Below are positions 34,759 to 42,910 of a stretch of DNA of 64,000 nucleotides, piece by piece (the stretch's first letter is position 1; every line of letters starts with the position of its first letter). The stretch spans positions 4,092,001 through 4,156,000 of the forward strand of contig NZ_BNEM01000001.1 of the NCBI RefSeq assembly GCF_018327705.1, written 5' to 3'. The notes below the pieces were generated by a model. It was not told the DNA's origin. It did no database searches and saw only the letters and a list, made by a program, of their open reading frames with translations. Position numbers and translations under genes: made by a program. This DNA comes from Catellatospora sp. TT07R-123. Its GTDB lineage: Bacteria; Actinomycetota; Actinomycetes; Mycobacteriales; Micromonosporaceae.

Positions 34759-34876
34759 GACCAGCCCCACCTCCTCCAGCACAGGACGGCCGTGGTGGAA
34801 GTGTCGCGGCCGTACCTTCCTGTGTATTGAGTACGGTACCGGGACGGTTGTGACCGATGCGAGGCTTTCGTCAAGA

Positions 34877-34918
34877 TCAGCGAGCATTGCGCTTGATTCA
34901 GCGAGCATTGCGCTTGAT
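34877..34918. repeat. 21-bp tandem duplication spanning a stop codon
   Basis: The unit TCAGCGAGCATTGCGCTTGA(T) occurs twice head to tail (34877-34897 and 34898-34918). The right-hand copy encodes the last six residues (IKRNAR) and stop of the metalloprotease gene; the left-hand copy repeats the same codons and a second stop downstream. It is a recent-looking exact duplication. Confidence 0.85.
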
Positions 34919-36880
34919 GTAGTCGGCGCACTCCTTCTCCAGCGCGGGCCAGGACACGCCCAGGACCTTCGTGGCGGCGTTCTCGATCGACTGGTGGTCG
35001 TGCACGATCGCGTGGAAGAACTCGACCAGCTTCTTCTCGCCGAACTTCTCGCTCACATGGCGCAGGGCGAGGAAGCCGATGCCGTAGCGGGCGCCCACGA
35101 TCCACTCGTCGGTCTTGTCACCCGGCGGCTCGACCTCGACGTTGCCGTCCCAGCCCTTCAGGTACCGCTTCACGTCCGGCAGGCCCTCGTACTGCTTGAC
35201 CGGCAGGCCGGACATCTCGGCGACCTCGGCCAGGCCCTCGACCAGCCACCACAGGTCGTCGCGGTCGGTGTAGCGGCCGGGCAGCGACGAGGCGTGGGTC
35301 AGCTCGTGGCGCAGGATGTTGTCCAGGAAGCTCGGCTGCAGCACGTCCGCGTTGAGCACCAACTCGTATCGGTCGTCGCTGACGTCGATCGCCACGCCGC
35401 CGGCCCAGTCCGGCGGGCCCCAGTTGAACCAGCTCTTCCACTCGCGCTTACCCGCGTAGTAGACGATGTACCGGCTCGGCTTGTGGTCGGGCCGGACGAA
35501 CCGGTCGGCGACCTGCGCCGCCTTCTCCGCCTCGCGCAGCAGCGTGGGCAGCTTCGCGGCGTACGTCGGGGTGGTCGCCACCACGGTCCGCTCGCCCGCG
35601 CTGGCGACCAGCTCGCTGACCTGCCACGGGTGCGGCGACGGGTTGCCGGTGCGCGGCGTCCACTCCACGATCACGGCCTGGTCGTTGTCGATCCGCCAGC
35701 GGGTGCCGGACTTGGCCTCGGCGTCCTCGCACGGCGTGACCACGAAGCAGGTCTGCGTCGTGACCTCGGTCCGCCACTCGCCGTCCGCGGTCGCCACGGG
35801 CGAGGGCCGGTCCGCCTTGTCGGCGATGAGCGAGACCTTCATGGCCCGCAGCGACTGGAACTGCCGTTGCAGGGTCTCGACCGCGGCCGTCGCGGCCGGG
35901 TCGACCACGCTCAGGTAGCCGGACTCGTCGCCCTTGATCAGGGCCTCGTCCTGCTTGGCCAGCGCCTTGCTGATCTTGTCGGCCACCCAGGCCTGGGCCA
36001 CGCTCACCGGGTCGCCCGGCTTCGGGCTGCGCGCCGTGCTCGGGTTCGCGCTCGGGTTCTTGTCAGCCTGCTTGACCAGCCACGGCACGCCCAGCACGAC
36101 CAGGGTGCCCGCGCCCAGGCAGGCCAGGACCACCACCACCGCAACGATCGCGACGAGCTTGCCGCGCCGCTTGCGCGGCGGCGGCACCGGCGCCCCGGGC
36201 CACTGCGCGGGCGCGGTGCCCGGATAGGGCTGCGGCCAGGCGGCCGGCTGCGGCGCCTGCTGCTGGTACTGCCACGGCTGCTGCACCGGCACGGGCTGCC
36301 CCGGCACGGGCGCCGACACCGGCTGCCCCGGCACAGGCTGCCCCGGCACGGCCTGTCCCGGCACAGGCTGCCCAGGGGCCGGGTAGCCCGGGTACTGCGG
36401 CGCGGTGGGCTGGCCGTAGGGCTGCTGGCCGTACGTCGGCTGGCCCGGCTGGCCGTAGGGCTGCTGGCCGTAAGCCTCCTGGCCGTAAGGCTGCTGGCCG
36501 TAAGCCTGCTGGCCGTAAGGCTGCTGGCCGTAGGGCTGCTGCGGGTAGGCCGCCGGGTAGGTCGGCTGGCCGTACTGCGGTCCGTACTGCGCCGGGGCGG
36601 GCGGCACCGAGGTCACCGGGGTCGGCTGGGTCGGCTGCTCGGGCAGCGGCTGGACGGGCACCGCCTGCGTCGGCACCCCGTACGTCGGCGGCGGGCCCTG
36701 CGGCATCACCGGCGGCACGGCCGGATACTGCGGGACGGCCTGGGTCGGCACGACCGGCGCCTGGGCAGCCGCGATCACGGCGTTGGGGGTGGGTTCCTCA
36801 CCGTCGAGCGGGAGGTGCCGCGTTGCCGTTTCGTCGGGGACGGGCGGTTGATACGGAGAAGTCGCGTCCTCGGGCTGCAC
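34898..36880 (-). CDS. Membrane-anchored metalloprotease-like protein with Pro/Gln-rich N-terminus
   Basis: A 660-residue protein. Residues 1 to about 215 are Pro/Gln/Tyr-rich repeats ([17 protein letters not shown]). Next come a basic patch and a transmembrane helix ('[24 protein letters not shown]'). The extracellular part ends in a zincin domain: HELTH at 525-529 and the downstream Glu in '[14 protein letters not shown]' (about 548), the HExxH plus E pattern of gluzincins (peptidase MA clan). It is therefore likely an outside protease facing the cell wall, substrate unknown. The start is GTG 36880 without a clear ribosome site. Confidence 0.85.
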   Translation of the reverse strand: MQPEDATSPYQPPVPDETATRHLPLDGEEPTPNAVIAAAQAPVVPTQAVPQYPAVPPVMPQGPPPTYGVPTQAVPVQPLPEQPTQPTPVTSVPPAPAQYGPQYGQPTYPAAYPQQPYGQQPYGQQAYGQQPYGQEAYGQQPYGQPGQPTYGQQPYGQPTAPQYPGYPAPGQPVPGQAVPGQPVPGQPVSAPVPGQPVPVQQPWQYQQQAPQPAAWPQPYPGTAPAQWPGAPVPPPRKRRGKLVAIVAVVVVLACLGAGTLVVLGVPWLVKQADKNPSANPSTARSPKPGDPVSVAQAWVADKISKALAKQDEALIKGDESGYLSVVDPAATAAVETLQRQFQSLRAMKVSLIADKADRPSPVATADGEWRTEVTTQTCFVVTPCEDAEAKSGTRWRIDNDQAVIVEWTPRTGNPSPHPWQVSELVASAGERTVVATTPTYAAKLPTLLREAEKAAQVADRFVRPDHKPSRYIVYYAGKREWKSWFNWGPPDWAGGVAIDVSDDRYELVLNADVLQPSFLDNILRHELTHASSLPGRYTDRDDLWWLVEGLAEVAEMSGLPVKQYEGLPDVKRYLKGWDGNVEVEPPGDKTDEWIVGARYGIGFLALRHVSEKFGEKKLVEFFHAIVHDHQSIENAATKVLGVSWPALEKECADYIKRNAR

Positions 36881-36930
36881 GGACGTGGACGCTACCCTGC
36901 CCGGTCAACCACCTATGATCAGCCGATCAG

Positions 36931-37884
36931 TTACTTCTTCGACACCAGCGCCCGCGCGAAGAAGCCCAGGTTGGCGGGGCGCTCGGCGAGTCGGCGCATG
37001 AGGTAGCCGTACCACTGCGTGCCGTAGGGGACATAGACGCGGACGGTGTGCCCGAGCCGGGCCAGGCGCTGCTGCTCGTCGGGGCGGATGCCGTACAGCA
37101 TCTGGAACTCGAACTGGCTCGGCGAGCGGTCGAACCAGCGCGCCCGGTCCTGCCCGATGGCGATCAGCCGCGGGTCGTGCGTGGCGAGCATCGGGTAGCC
37201 CTCGCCCGCCATCAGGATGTTCATGCACCGCACGTACGACTTGTCGACCTCCAGCGCCCCCTGGTAGGCCACGTGCTCGGGCTCCTTGTACGCCCCCTTG
37301 CACAGCCGCACCCGCGACCCGGCGACGGCCAGCTCCCGGCAGTCGCTCTCGGTGCGCCGCAGGTACGCCTGCACCACCGCGCCGGTGGCCGGGAAGTCGC
37401 GGCGCAGCCGGGACAGGATGTCCAAAGTCGAGTCGGTGGTGGTGTGGTCCTCCATGTCCAGGGTGACCGTCGTGCCCACCGCGGTCGCGGCCGCGCAGAT
37501 CTCCCGCGCGTTGGCCTCGGCCAGCTGCTCGTCGAAGGCCTGACCGAGCGCGGACAGCTTCAGGCTCACCTCGGCCGTGGCGATGGTCTGGGCCCCGGCG
37601 GGCGCCCGGTCGGCGGTCAGCCCCGCCCCGCCCAGCGCCTTCAGCAGCTCCAGGTAGGCCCCCTTGGTGACCTCGGCCTGCTCCGGGGTCAGCGTGTCCT
37701 CGCCGAGGTTGTCCAGCGTGATGCAGAGTCCCTTGTCGGCGAGTTCCGACGTGGTGTCGAGGGCCTCTGCGGTGCCGGTGCCGGCGACGAAGCGCTTGAC
37801 CACATCACGGCTGACCGGTGCGGTCTCGACCAGCCGCTCCACCTTGTGGGAGCGAGCGGCGGCAAGGATCACGGAGCGAAGCAT
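36931..37884 (-). CDS. Proline dehydrogenase
   Basis: A 317-residue FAD enzyme oxidising proline to pyrroline-5-carboxylate. The TIM-barrel motifs are clear: 'CITLDNLGEDTL', 'EVSLKLSALGQAF', 'VTLDMEDHTTTDSTLDIL', 'VVQAYLRRTESDC', 'RVRLCKGAYKEP', 'LATHDPRLIAI', 'FEFQMLYGIRPDEQQRL' and the C-terminal 'VYVPYGTQWYGYLMRRLAERP', which carries substrate-binding Arg residues. It is the monofunctional type; no pyrroline-5-carboxylate dehydrogenase is in the window. The ATG at 37884 is followed upstream by about 340 bases with no gene (37885-38223). Confidence 0.95.
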   Translation of the reverse strand: MLRSVILAAARSHKVERLVETAPVSRDVVKRFVAGTGTAEALDTTSELADKGLCITLDNLGEDTLTPEQAEVTKGAYLELLKALGGAGLTADRAPAGAQTIATAEVSLKLSALGQAFDEQLAEANAREICAAATAVGTTVTLDMEDHTTTDSTLDILSRLRRDFPATGAVVQAYLRRTESDCRELAVAGSRVRLCKGAYKEPEHVAYQGALEVDKSYVRCMNILMAGEGYPMLATHDPRLIAIGQDRARWFDRSPSQFEFQMLYGIRPDEQQRLARLGHTVRVYVPYGTQWYGYLMRRLAERPANLGFFARALVSKK

Positions 37885-38223
37885 GATGGCAGCGTAACTC
37901 CCCTGCGGCCGCCGCCTGCCGGGACCACCGCCACTTGTATACAAGAACACCCTTCTATGTCTTGGCAGCTCGCGCCCGGCTGTGCCCATCGTCACTGCCT
38001 CCCGCGCGCGGGTCACCGACGGTGGCGGTGGCGAAAGGACGGCCCGGCCGCGGGAGCGGTGCCCCGCCGACGTTCCCGGCCCCTCGGGCCGACCGGCGGC
38101 GGCACACCGTCCGTGACCCCTACATCGCCCGAGCGCAGCAGCCTGAACACGGTCCGTCACCGCCGCTCGGGGGCCGCCTATGTTGACACTGCGGAAAAGG
38201 CGCGGGTGCTCTACCTTTGTCGG

Positions 38224-38823
38224 GTGAACTTCGATGCGTACGCCCGAACGGCTGTTGAGCTTGTCAACGCGCCGCTGGACGACCTCATCCAGCTTCGCGC
38301 CATGCTGCCCGGCCCCGACTGGATGTGCGAAGACGCCACCGAGCGCGACCTGCAGGTCTTTCGCAAGGCCCAGCGCCGTCTGCGCGAGGTGTTCGAGCAT
38401 GGCGCCACCGGCCGCGAGCACGAGGCTGTCAACGAGCTGAACTCGCTGCTCGAAGCGCATCCCGTGCACCCGCGCATCTCCGGCCACGACTCCGGCAACT
38501 GGCACATCCACGTCACCAGCCGCGGCTCGGCGGTCAGCGCCGAATACCTGGCGGGCGCCGTCTGGGGCCTGTCGGTGTGGCTGTGCGAATACGGCAGCGC
38601 CCGGTTCGGCGTCTGCGCCGACGAGCGCTGCGGCAACGTCTACCTGGACACCTCGTCCAACAACTGCCGCCGGTTCTGCTCGGAGCGCTGCGCGACCCGC
38701 TCGCACGTGGCCGCGCACCGCGCCCGCAAGAAGGCCGCCAGCGCGGCCGCCCCGGCGGCCCGCCTCCCCCAGCCCGCCGAGCGGGCCAAGGAACTGACCC
38801 CGGTCCTCACGCCGGTCGGGTGA
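38224..38823 (+). CDS. CGNR zinc-finger (ABATE) transcriptional regulator
   Basis: A 199-residue protein with an N-terminal helical ABATE domain (stress-induced group, about 1-130) and a C-terminal CGNR zinc finger. In the finger, 'CADERCGNVYLDTSSNNCRRFCSERCATRSHVAAHRARK' holds four Cys ligands and a basic recognition region. Such proteins bind DNA, but few targets are known. GTG 38224 is near or at a transcript start: a TTGACA box lies at 38183-38188, with a weak TCTACC about 21 bases on, so a leaderless message is possible. The 3' end overlaps the convergent isomerase gene by 17 bases. Confidence 0.88.
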   Translation: MNFDAYARTAVELVNAPLDDLIQLRAMLPGPDWMCEDATERDLQVFRKAQRRLREVFEHGATGREHEAVNELNSLLEAHPVHPRISGHDSGNWHIHVTSRGSAVSAEYLAGAVWGLSVWLCEYGSARFGVCADERCGNVYLDTSSNNCRRFCSERCATRSHVAAHRARKKAASAAAPAARLPQPAERAKELTPVLTPVG

Positions 38824-39607
38824 CCGGCTGACTCAGGTGCGTGCGGGCGAACTCCAGTGACTCCGCGAGGTCGGCTTCGCGCTCGGCGCGACTGCCGGCC
38901 TTGCGGGTCGCCACCTCCAGCGCCACCGAACCGGTGAACCCCCGCCCGGCCAGCGAACGCAGCAGTGCCCCGCACGGCTGGCCGCCGCGGCCGGGCACCA
39001 GGTGCTCGTCGCGGCCCTCGCCGGTGCCGTCACCGAGGTGGATGTGGGCCAGCCCGGCCCCCATCGCGTCCGCCATGATCATCGCGTTGGAGCGCGAGGC
39101 CGCGCAGTGCGACAGATCCAGGGTGTACGAGTCGTAGCCGGTCTCGGTCGGGTCCCAGCCCGGGGCGTACGGCACGAACTGGCGGCGGCCCATGCGCACC
39201 GGATACATGTTCTCCACCGCGACGCGGATGCCGGTGTGCCGGTGCGCCAGGTCCGCGACGGTGTCGCCGAACGCGCGGGCGTAGTCGCGCTGCCAGCTGA
39301 ACGGCGGGTGCACCACCACGGTGGGGGCGCTCAGCGTGTCGGCCAGCACCACCGCCCGGCGCAGCCGCTCCTTCGGGTCGGAGCTCCACACCCGCTGCGT
39401 GACCAGCAGGCAGGGCGCGTGCACCGACAGCACCGGCACGCCGTAGTGGCGCGACAGACCGCGCAGCGCACCCGCGTCCTGGCTGACCGCGTCGGTCCAC
39501 ACCATCACCTCGACGCCGTCATAACCCAGCGCGGCGGCCAGCTCGAAAGCGGCCGCGGTCGGCTCCGGAAAAACGGACGAACTGGACAGGAGTACGGGAA
39601 TGGACAC
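38807..39607 (-). CDS. Sugar phosphate isomerase/epimerase (xylose isomerase-like TIM barrel)
   Basis: A 266-residue AP-endonuclease-2-fold protein: 'FELAAALGYDGVEVMVWTD', 'VPVLSVHAPCLLVTQRVWSSDP', 'TVVVHPPFSW', 'GIRVAVENMYP', 'YTLDLSHCAASRSNAM', 'LAHIHLGDGTGEGRDEHLVPGRG' and 'GSVALEVATRK'. The Glu, His and Asp residues that bind divalent metal at the barrel mouth are all visible. The substrate is unknown, as in most of this family. GTG 39607 is the likely start. It lies 19 bases downstream of the Ppx/GppA gene on the same strand. Confidence 0.88.
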   Translation of the reverse strand: MSIPVLLSSSSVFPEPTAAAFELAAALGYDGVEVMVWTDAVSQDAGALRGLSRHYGVPVLSVHAPCLLVTQRVWSSDPKERLRRAVVLADTLSAPTVVVHPPFSWQRDYARAFGDTVADLAHRHTGIRVAVENMYPVRMGRRQFVPYAPGWDPTETGYDSYTLDLSHCAASRSNAMIMADAMGAGLAHIHLGDGTGEGRDEHLVPGRGGQPCGALLRSLAGRGFTGSVALEVATRKAGSRAEREADLAESLEFARTHLSQPVTRPA

Positions 39608-39626
39608 GCTGTCCAGGGTAGCCCCA

Positions 39627-40553
39627 TCACCTGCCGGTGAGCTGGTCCAAGCGGTCGAGGATGACCCCCTCCCGGAGCGCCCAGGGGCATATCCGCAGTT
39701 CGTCGATGCCCAGACGGCGCATCGTGGCCTCCGCCACCACGGCACCCGCCAGCAGCTGATGCGACCGGCTCGCGCTGACCCCGTCCAGTTCGGCCAGCGC
39801 CGGCGACGCCATCCGCTGGATGAACCCGCGCACCTGGTGCAGCCCCTGCCGGGTCATCGACCGCGGCGACCACAGCCCGTCGCCGCTGGGCGCCGCGCCC
39901 GCCAGCCGGGCCAGCGACCGGAACGTCTTCGACGTCGCCACCGCCATCTTCCAGCCGCGCAGCGCGGCCAGCTCGCGGTGCTGCAACTGCGCGTCCACGT
40001 ACGACTCCAGCTCCGCCAGCTCCGCCGCGGACGGCGGGTCGCTCTGGAAGAACATCCTGGTCAGGCGGCCCGCGCCGAGGGGCAGCGACACGGCATGGGC
40101 GGGCTCCTCGTCGATCCCGGCCGCGATCTCCAGCGAGCCGCCGCCGATGTCGAGCACCAGCATCCGCCCCGCCGACCAGCCGAACCAGCGGCGGACCGCG
40201 AAGAAGGTCATCCGGGCCTCGTCCTCGCCGGAGAGCACCCGCAGGTCGACCCCTGCCTCCTCGCGTACGCGGCGCAGCACCTCGGCCGAGTTCGTGGCGT
40301 CGCGCACCGCCGAGGTCGCGAACGCCATCAGCTCGTCGACCGCCAGCTCCCGGGCCGCCACCCGCGCCTGCACACATGCCTTGACCAGGGCGTCCGCCCC
40401 GGCCCGGGTCAGCTCCCCGGCCTCACCGAGCTGCTCGGCCAGCCGCAGCCGCTCCTTCTGCGAATGCGCGGGCCACGGATGGGCACCCCGATGCGCGTCC
40501 ACCACCAGCAGATGGACGGTGTTACTCCCGACGTCCAGCACCCCGAGCCGCAT
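39627..40553 (-). CDS. Ppx/GppA family exopolyphosphatase / pppGpp phosphatase
   Basis: A 308-residue ASKHA-fold phosphatase. The phosphate loops are 'MRLGVLDVGSNTVHLLVVDA' at the N-terminus and 'GRMLVLDIGGGSLEIAAGIDEEP' in the middle, with 'FATSAVRDATNS' and 'GVDLRVLSGEDEARMTFFAVRRW' between them. It is the short actinobacterial form (like Mycobacterium Rv0496/MTB-PPX1), which degrades short-chain polyphosphate and may act on (p)ppGpp. Nearby phosphate-sensing genes (regX3-senX3-phoU, within 5 kb) fit a phosphate theme. ATG 40553 has GGGG just upstream. Confidence 0.93.
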   Translation of the reverse strand: MRLGVLDVGSNTVHLLVVDAHRGAHPWPAHSQKERLRLAEQLGEAGELTRAGADALVKACVQARVAARELAVDELMAFATSAVRDATNSAEVLRRVREEAGVDLRVLSGEDEARMTFFAVRRWFGWSAGRMLVLDIGGGSLEIAAGIDEEPAHAVSLPLGAGRLTRMFFQSDPPSAAELAELESYVDAQLQHRELAALRGWKMAVATSKTFRSLARLAGAAPSGDGLWSPRSMTRQGLHQVRGFIQRMASPALAELDGVSASRSHQLLAGAVVAEATMRRLGIDELRICPWALREGVILDRLDQLTGR

Positions 40554-40661
40554 GCCCCATAACCTAGCGGTGGCCCGCGCCCGGCGGTACGGAAGATCGT
40601 CTCGGATACCCGGCGGCGCGGCAGGGACGGGCACTCCCCGGCGCCGCCGTACCCTGGACGG

Positions 40662-41474
40662 ATGGAGCACGAGGGCGAGACCCCGCTGGACTTCCCGCGC
40701 GAATGGCTCGAATTCGCCGATCCGGCCGACCCCAAGCACCTGATCCGGGCCGACCTGACCTGGCTGCTGTCGCGGTGGACCTGCGTGTTCGGCAGCAAGT
40801 GCCGGGGCATCATCGAAGGTCGCGAGCGCGAGGGCTGCTGCTCGCACGGTGCGTTCTTCACCGACAACGACGACGTCAAGCGGGTCAAGGCGGCGGTCAA
40901 GCGACTGGACCGCACCACCTGGCAGCACCACGTACGCGGCTTCGAGAAGTGGACCGAGCTCGACGAACTGCACGACGAGAAGCCCGCCCGGCGCACCGCC
41001 ACCCAGGGCGAGCACGGCCCGTGCGTGTTCCTCAACGACGACGACTTCCCGGGCGGCGGCGGCTGCGCCCTGCACGCCCAGGCACTGCGCGACGGCGTGC
41101 ACCCGCTGCGCTACAAGCCCGACGTGTGCTGGCAGCTGCCGGTCCGGCGCGACCAGCAGTGGACCAAGCGCCCCGACGACACCCGGATCCTGGTCTCCTC
41201 GATCGGCGAGTTCGACCGGCGCGGCTGGGGCGCGGGCGGCCACGAACTGCACTGGTGGTGCACCTCGTCCCCGGACGCGCACACCGGCGCCGAACCGATG
41301 TACGTCAGCTACGCCCCGGAGCTGACCGAGCTCATCGGCGCGCAGGCGTACGCGCGCCTGGCCGAGCTGTGCGCCCAGCGCGAGAAGCACGGCCTGATCG
41401 CCGAGCACCCGGCCACCGTCGCCGCCCGCGAGCGCGGCAACACGGTTGCCCCCGGCGCTAACCTCGACTCATGA
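40662..41474 (+). CDS. Cysteine-cluster hypothetical protein, first gene of a coupled three-gene unit
   Basis: A 270-residue protein conserved in appearance: '[41 protein letters not shown]', then '[19 protein letters not shown]', and later '[19 protein letters not shown]' and '[14 protein letters not shown]'. Clustered Cys with spacing C-x5-C, CC, C and C recall the YkgJ/DUF3109 type of metal-binding proteins. An iron-sulfur or zinc cluster is plausible, but I cannot confirm the family. Its stop overlaps the antitoxin-like gene start by 4 bases (ATGA). Confidence 0.8.
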   Translation: MEHEGETPLDFPREWLEFADPADPKHLIRADLTWLLSRWTCVFGSKCRGIIEGREREGCCSHGAFFTDNDDVKRVKAAVKRLDRTTWQHHVRGFEKWTELDELHDEKPARRTATQGEHGPCVFLNDDDFPGGGGCALHAQALRDGVHPLRYKPDVCWQLPVRRDQQWTKRPDDTRILVSSIGEFDRRGWGAGGHELHWWCTSSPDAHTGAEPMYVSYAPELTELIGAQAYARLAELCAQREKHGLIAEHPATVAARERGNTVAPGANLDS

Positions 41475-41650
41475 CCGACGAGACCCGCCAGCGCCCCGTA
41501 CCCGTCGAATCCGGGCCCGTCGACGAGGAGCGGCTGGCTGCCCTCGACGACCTGCCCGAGACGGTCGACGCCTCGACGGAGGCGTTCGCGGCGGCGGTCG
41601 ACGACATCGTCGCGCTGCACGAGGACCTGCTCGCGCGGCTGGCCCAGTGA
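41471..41650 (+). CDS. Short acidic antitoxin-like protein upstream of Doc toxin
   Basis: A 59-residue, very acidic frame ([20 protein letters not shown], ending [12 protein letters not shown]) lies between two 4-base overlaps, with the Cys-cluster gene before and the Doc-like toxin after. A small gene overlapping the toxin start is exactly where a Doc antitoxin (Phd-like) is expected. It lacks a recognisable Phd DNA-binding domain; the C-terminal helix '[20 protein letters not shown]' could wrap the toxin. Confidence 0.65.
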   Translation: MTDETRQRPVPVESGPVDEERLAALDDLPETVDASTEAFAAAVDDIVALHEDLLARLAQ

Positions 41651-42030
41651 GCGAGCTCTTCGTCCCGTCGTACGCGGACGTCATGGCGATCGCGGCCCGG
41701 CTCGGCGTCGCCGTGCGCGACCCCGGCCTGGTCGAGTCCGCGGTCGCCCGGCCGCGCAGCACCGTCTTCGGCGCCGACGCCTACCCGGACCTGTGGACCA
41801 AGGCCGCGGCGCTGCTCCAGTCGCTGGTGCGCAACCACCCGTTCGTGGACGGCAACAAGCGCATCGGCTGGATCGCGGCGACGGCGTTCCTGACCGTCAA
41901 CGGCGCGGTGACCCGCCGCCGCCTGGCAGCACTCGACCAGGACACGGCGTACGACCTGGTCATCGCGGTGTCCACCGGACAGCTGCGCGAGATCGACCAG
42001 ATCGCCGAGGCACTGCGCGACCTGTACTGA
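41647..42030 (+). CDS. Doc-type (Fic superfamily) toxin
   Basis: A 127-residue Fic-fold toxin of the death-on-curing group. The active motif 'NHPFVDGNKRIGWIAATAFL' keeps the catalytic His and the Doc-type GNK-R variant. Doc phosphorylates EF-Tu using an inverted Fic chemistry. 'YADVMAIAARLG' and 'RPRSTVFGADAYPDLWTKAAALLQSLV' are typical flanking helices. Start GTG 41647 overlaps the antitoxin-like stop (GTGA). A hairpin repeat lies 47 bases downstream. Confidence 0.9.
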   Translation: MSELFVPSYADVMAIAARLGVAVRDPGLVESAVARPRSTVFGADAYPDLWTKAAALLQSLVRNHPFVDGNKRIGWIAATAFLTVNGAVTRRRLAALDQDTAYDLVIAVSTGQLREIDQIAEALRDLY

Positions 42031-42077
42031 CCCACCCGGGCACCAGCCCCGCCGTGGCACCCGGTCTCCCACCGTTT

Positions 42078-42150
42078 TTTCATAAACGTTGGCCTATCTC
42101 ATCGAGTTCGATCTTCTCGGAGTCGATGAGATAGGCCAACGTTTATGAAA
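42078..42150 (+). repeat. Hairpin family, copy A
   Basis: Perfect 28-base arms (42078-42105 and 42123-42150) enclose a 17-base loop GTTCGATCTTCTCGGAG. The core is CATAAACGTTGGCCTATCTC. It lies just 3' of the toxin gene on the same strand and before the convergent response-regulator stop. The loop gives the element a direction, here plus. It is one of four related elements (others at 45158, 46294 and 56006). Confidence 0.9.
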
Positions 42151-42202
42151 GGCGGGGCGGGGACTGAGGCGGGCGGGCGGCTGGTGCGGCGACGGCCGAG
42201 GA

Positions 42203-42886
42203 TCACGGCTCGAACTTGTAGCCCAGTCCTCGTACCGTCACCAGGTAGCGCGGGGTCGACGGCTCCGGCTCGATCTTCGAGCGCAGCCGCTTCACGTGCA
42301 CGTCCAGCGTCTTGGTGTCGCCGACGTAGTCGGCACCCCATACCCGGTCGATGAGCTGGCCGCGGGTCAGCACCCGGCCGGCGTTGCGCAGCAGCAGCTC
42401 CAGCAGCTCGAACTCCTTGAGCGGCAGCTGCACCGGCGTGCCCTCCACGGTCACCACGTGCCGCTCGACGTCCATCCGCACCGGACCGGCCGCCAGCGTG
42501 CCCCCGGCGACCTCGACCACGTCCCCGGCCTGGCGGCGCAGCACCGCGCGGATCCGGGCGACGAGCTCACGCGGCGAGTACGGCTTGGTGACGTAGTCGT
42601 CGGCCCCGATCTCCAGACCGACGACCTTGTCGATCTCGCTGTCGCGGGCGGTGACCATGATGATCGGCACGTGCGAGCGCTGCCGCAGCTGGCGGCACAC
42701 CTCGGTGCCGGACATCTCGGGCAGCATCAGGTCCAGCAGCACGATGTCGGCGCCCGTCCGGTCGAACTCGGTGAGCGCGGCGGTGCCGGTGGCGGCGACG
42801 GAGACCTCGAATCCCTCCTTGCGCAGCATGTACGACAGCGCGTCAGAGAAGGACTCCTCGTCCTCCACGACCAGTACGCGGGACAT
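42203..42886 (-). CDS. regX3: OmpR/PhoB-type response regulator, RegX3-like
   Basis: A 227-residue regulator. The receiver domain has phosphoacceptor Asp52 ('DIVLLDLMLPEMSG'), 'MVTARDSEIDK' and 'DDYVTKPYSPRELVARIRAVLRR'. The C-terminal winged helix ends 'RVWGADYVGDTKTLDVHVKRLRSKIEPEPSTPRYLVTVRGLGYKFEP'. The order regulator, kinase and divergent phoU is the SenX3-RegX3 arrangement of actinobacteria, which senses phosphate limitation. ATG 42886 follows AGGTGGG; a GTG three codons upstream is less likely. Confidence 0.93.
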   Translation of the reverse strand: MSRVLVVEDEESFSDALSYMLRKEGFEVSVAATGTAALTEFDRTGADIVLLDLMLPEMSGTEVCRQLRQRSHVPIIMVTARDSEIDKVVGLEIGADDYVTKPYSPRELVARIRAVLRRQAGDVVEVAGGTLAAGPVRMDVERHVVTVEGTPVQLPLKEFELLELLLRNAGRVLTRGQLIDRVWGADYVGDTKTLDVHVKRLRSKIEPEPSTPRYLVTVRGLGYKFEP

Positions 42887-42910
42887 CTGGCCCACCTTTC
42901 CGAAGGTTGG

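Noticed and set aside
36250..36560. Short tandem repeats (GGCTGCTGGCCGTA type)
   Set aside because: They encode the PYGQQ/PVPGQ repeats of the metalloprotease tail.
37885..38223. Open frame MYTRTPFYVLAARARL... upstream of the CGNR gene
   Set aside because: No ribosome site and no protein-like features; treated as intergenic.
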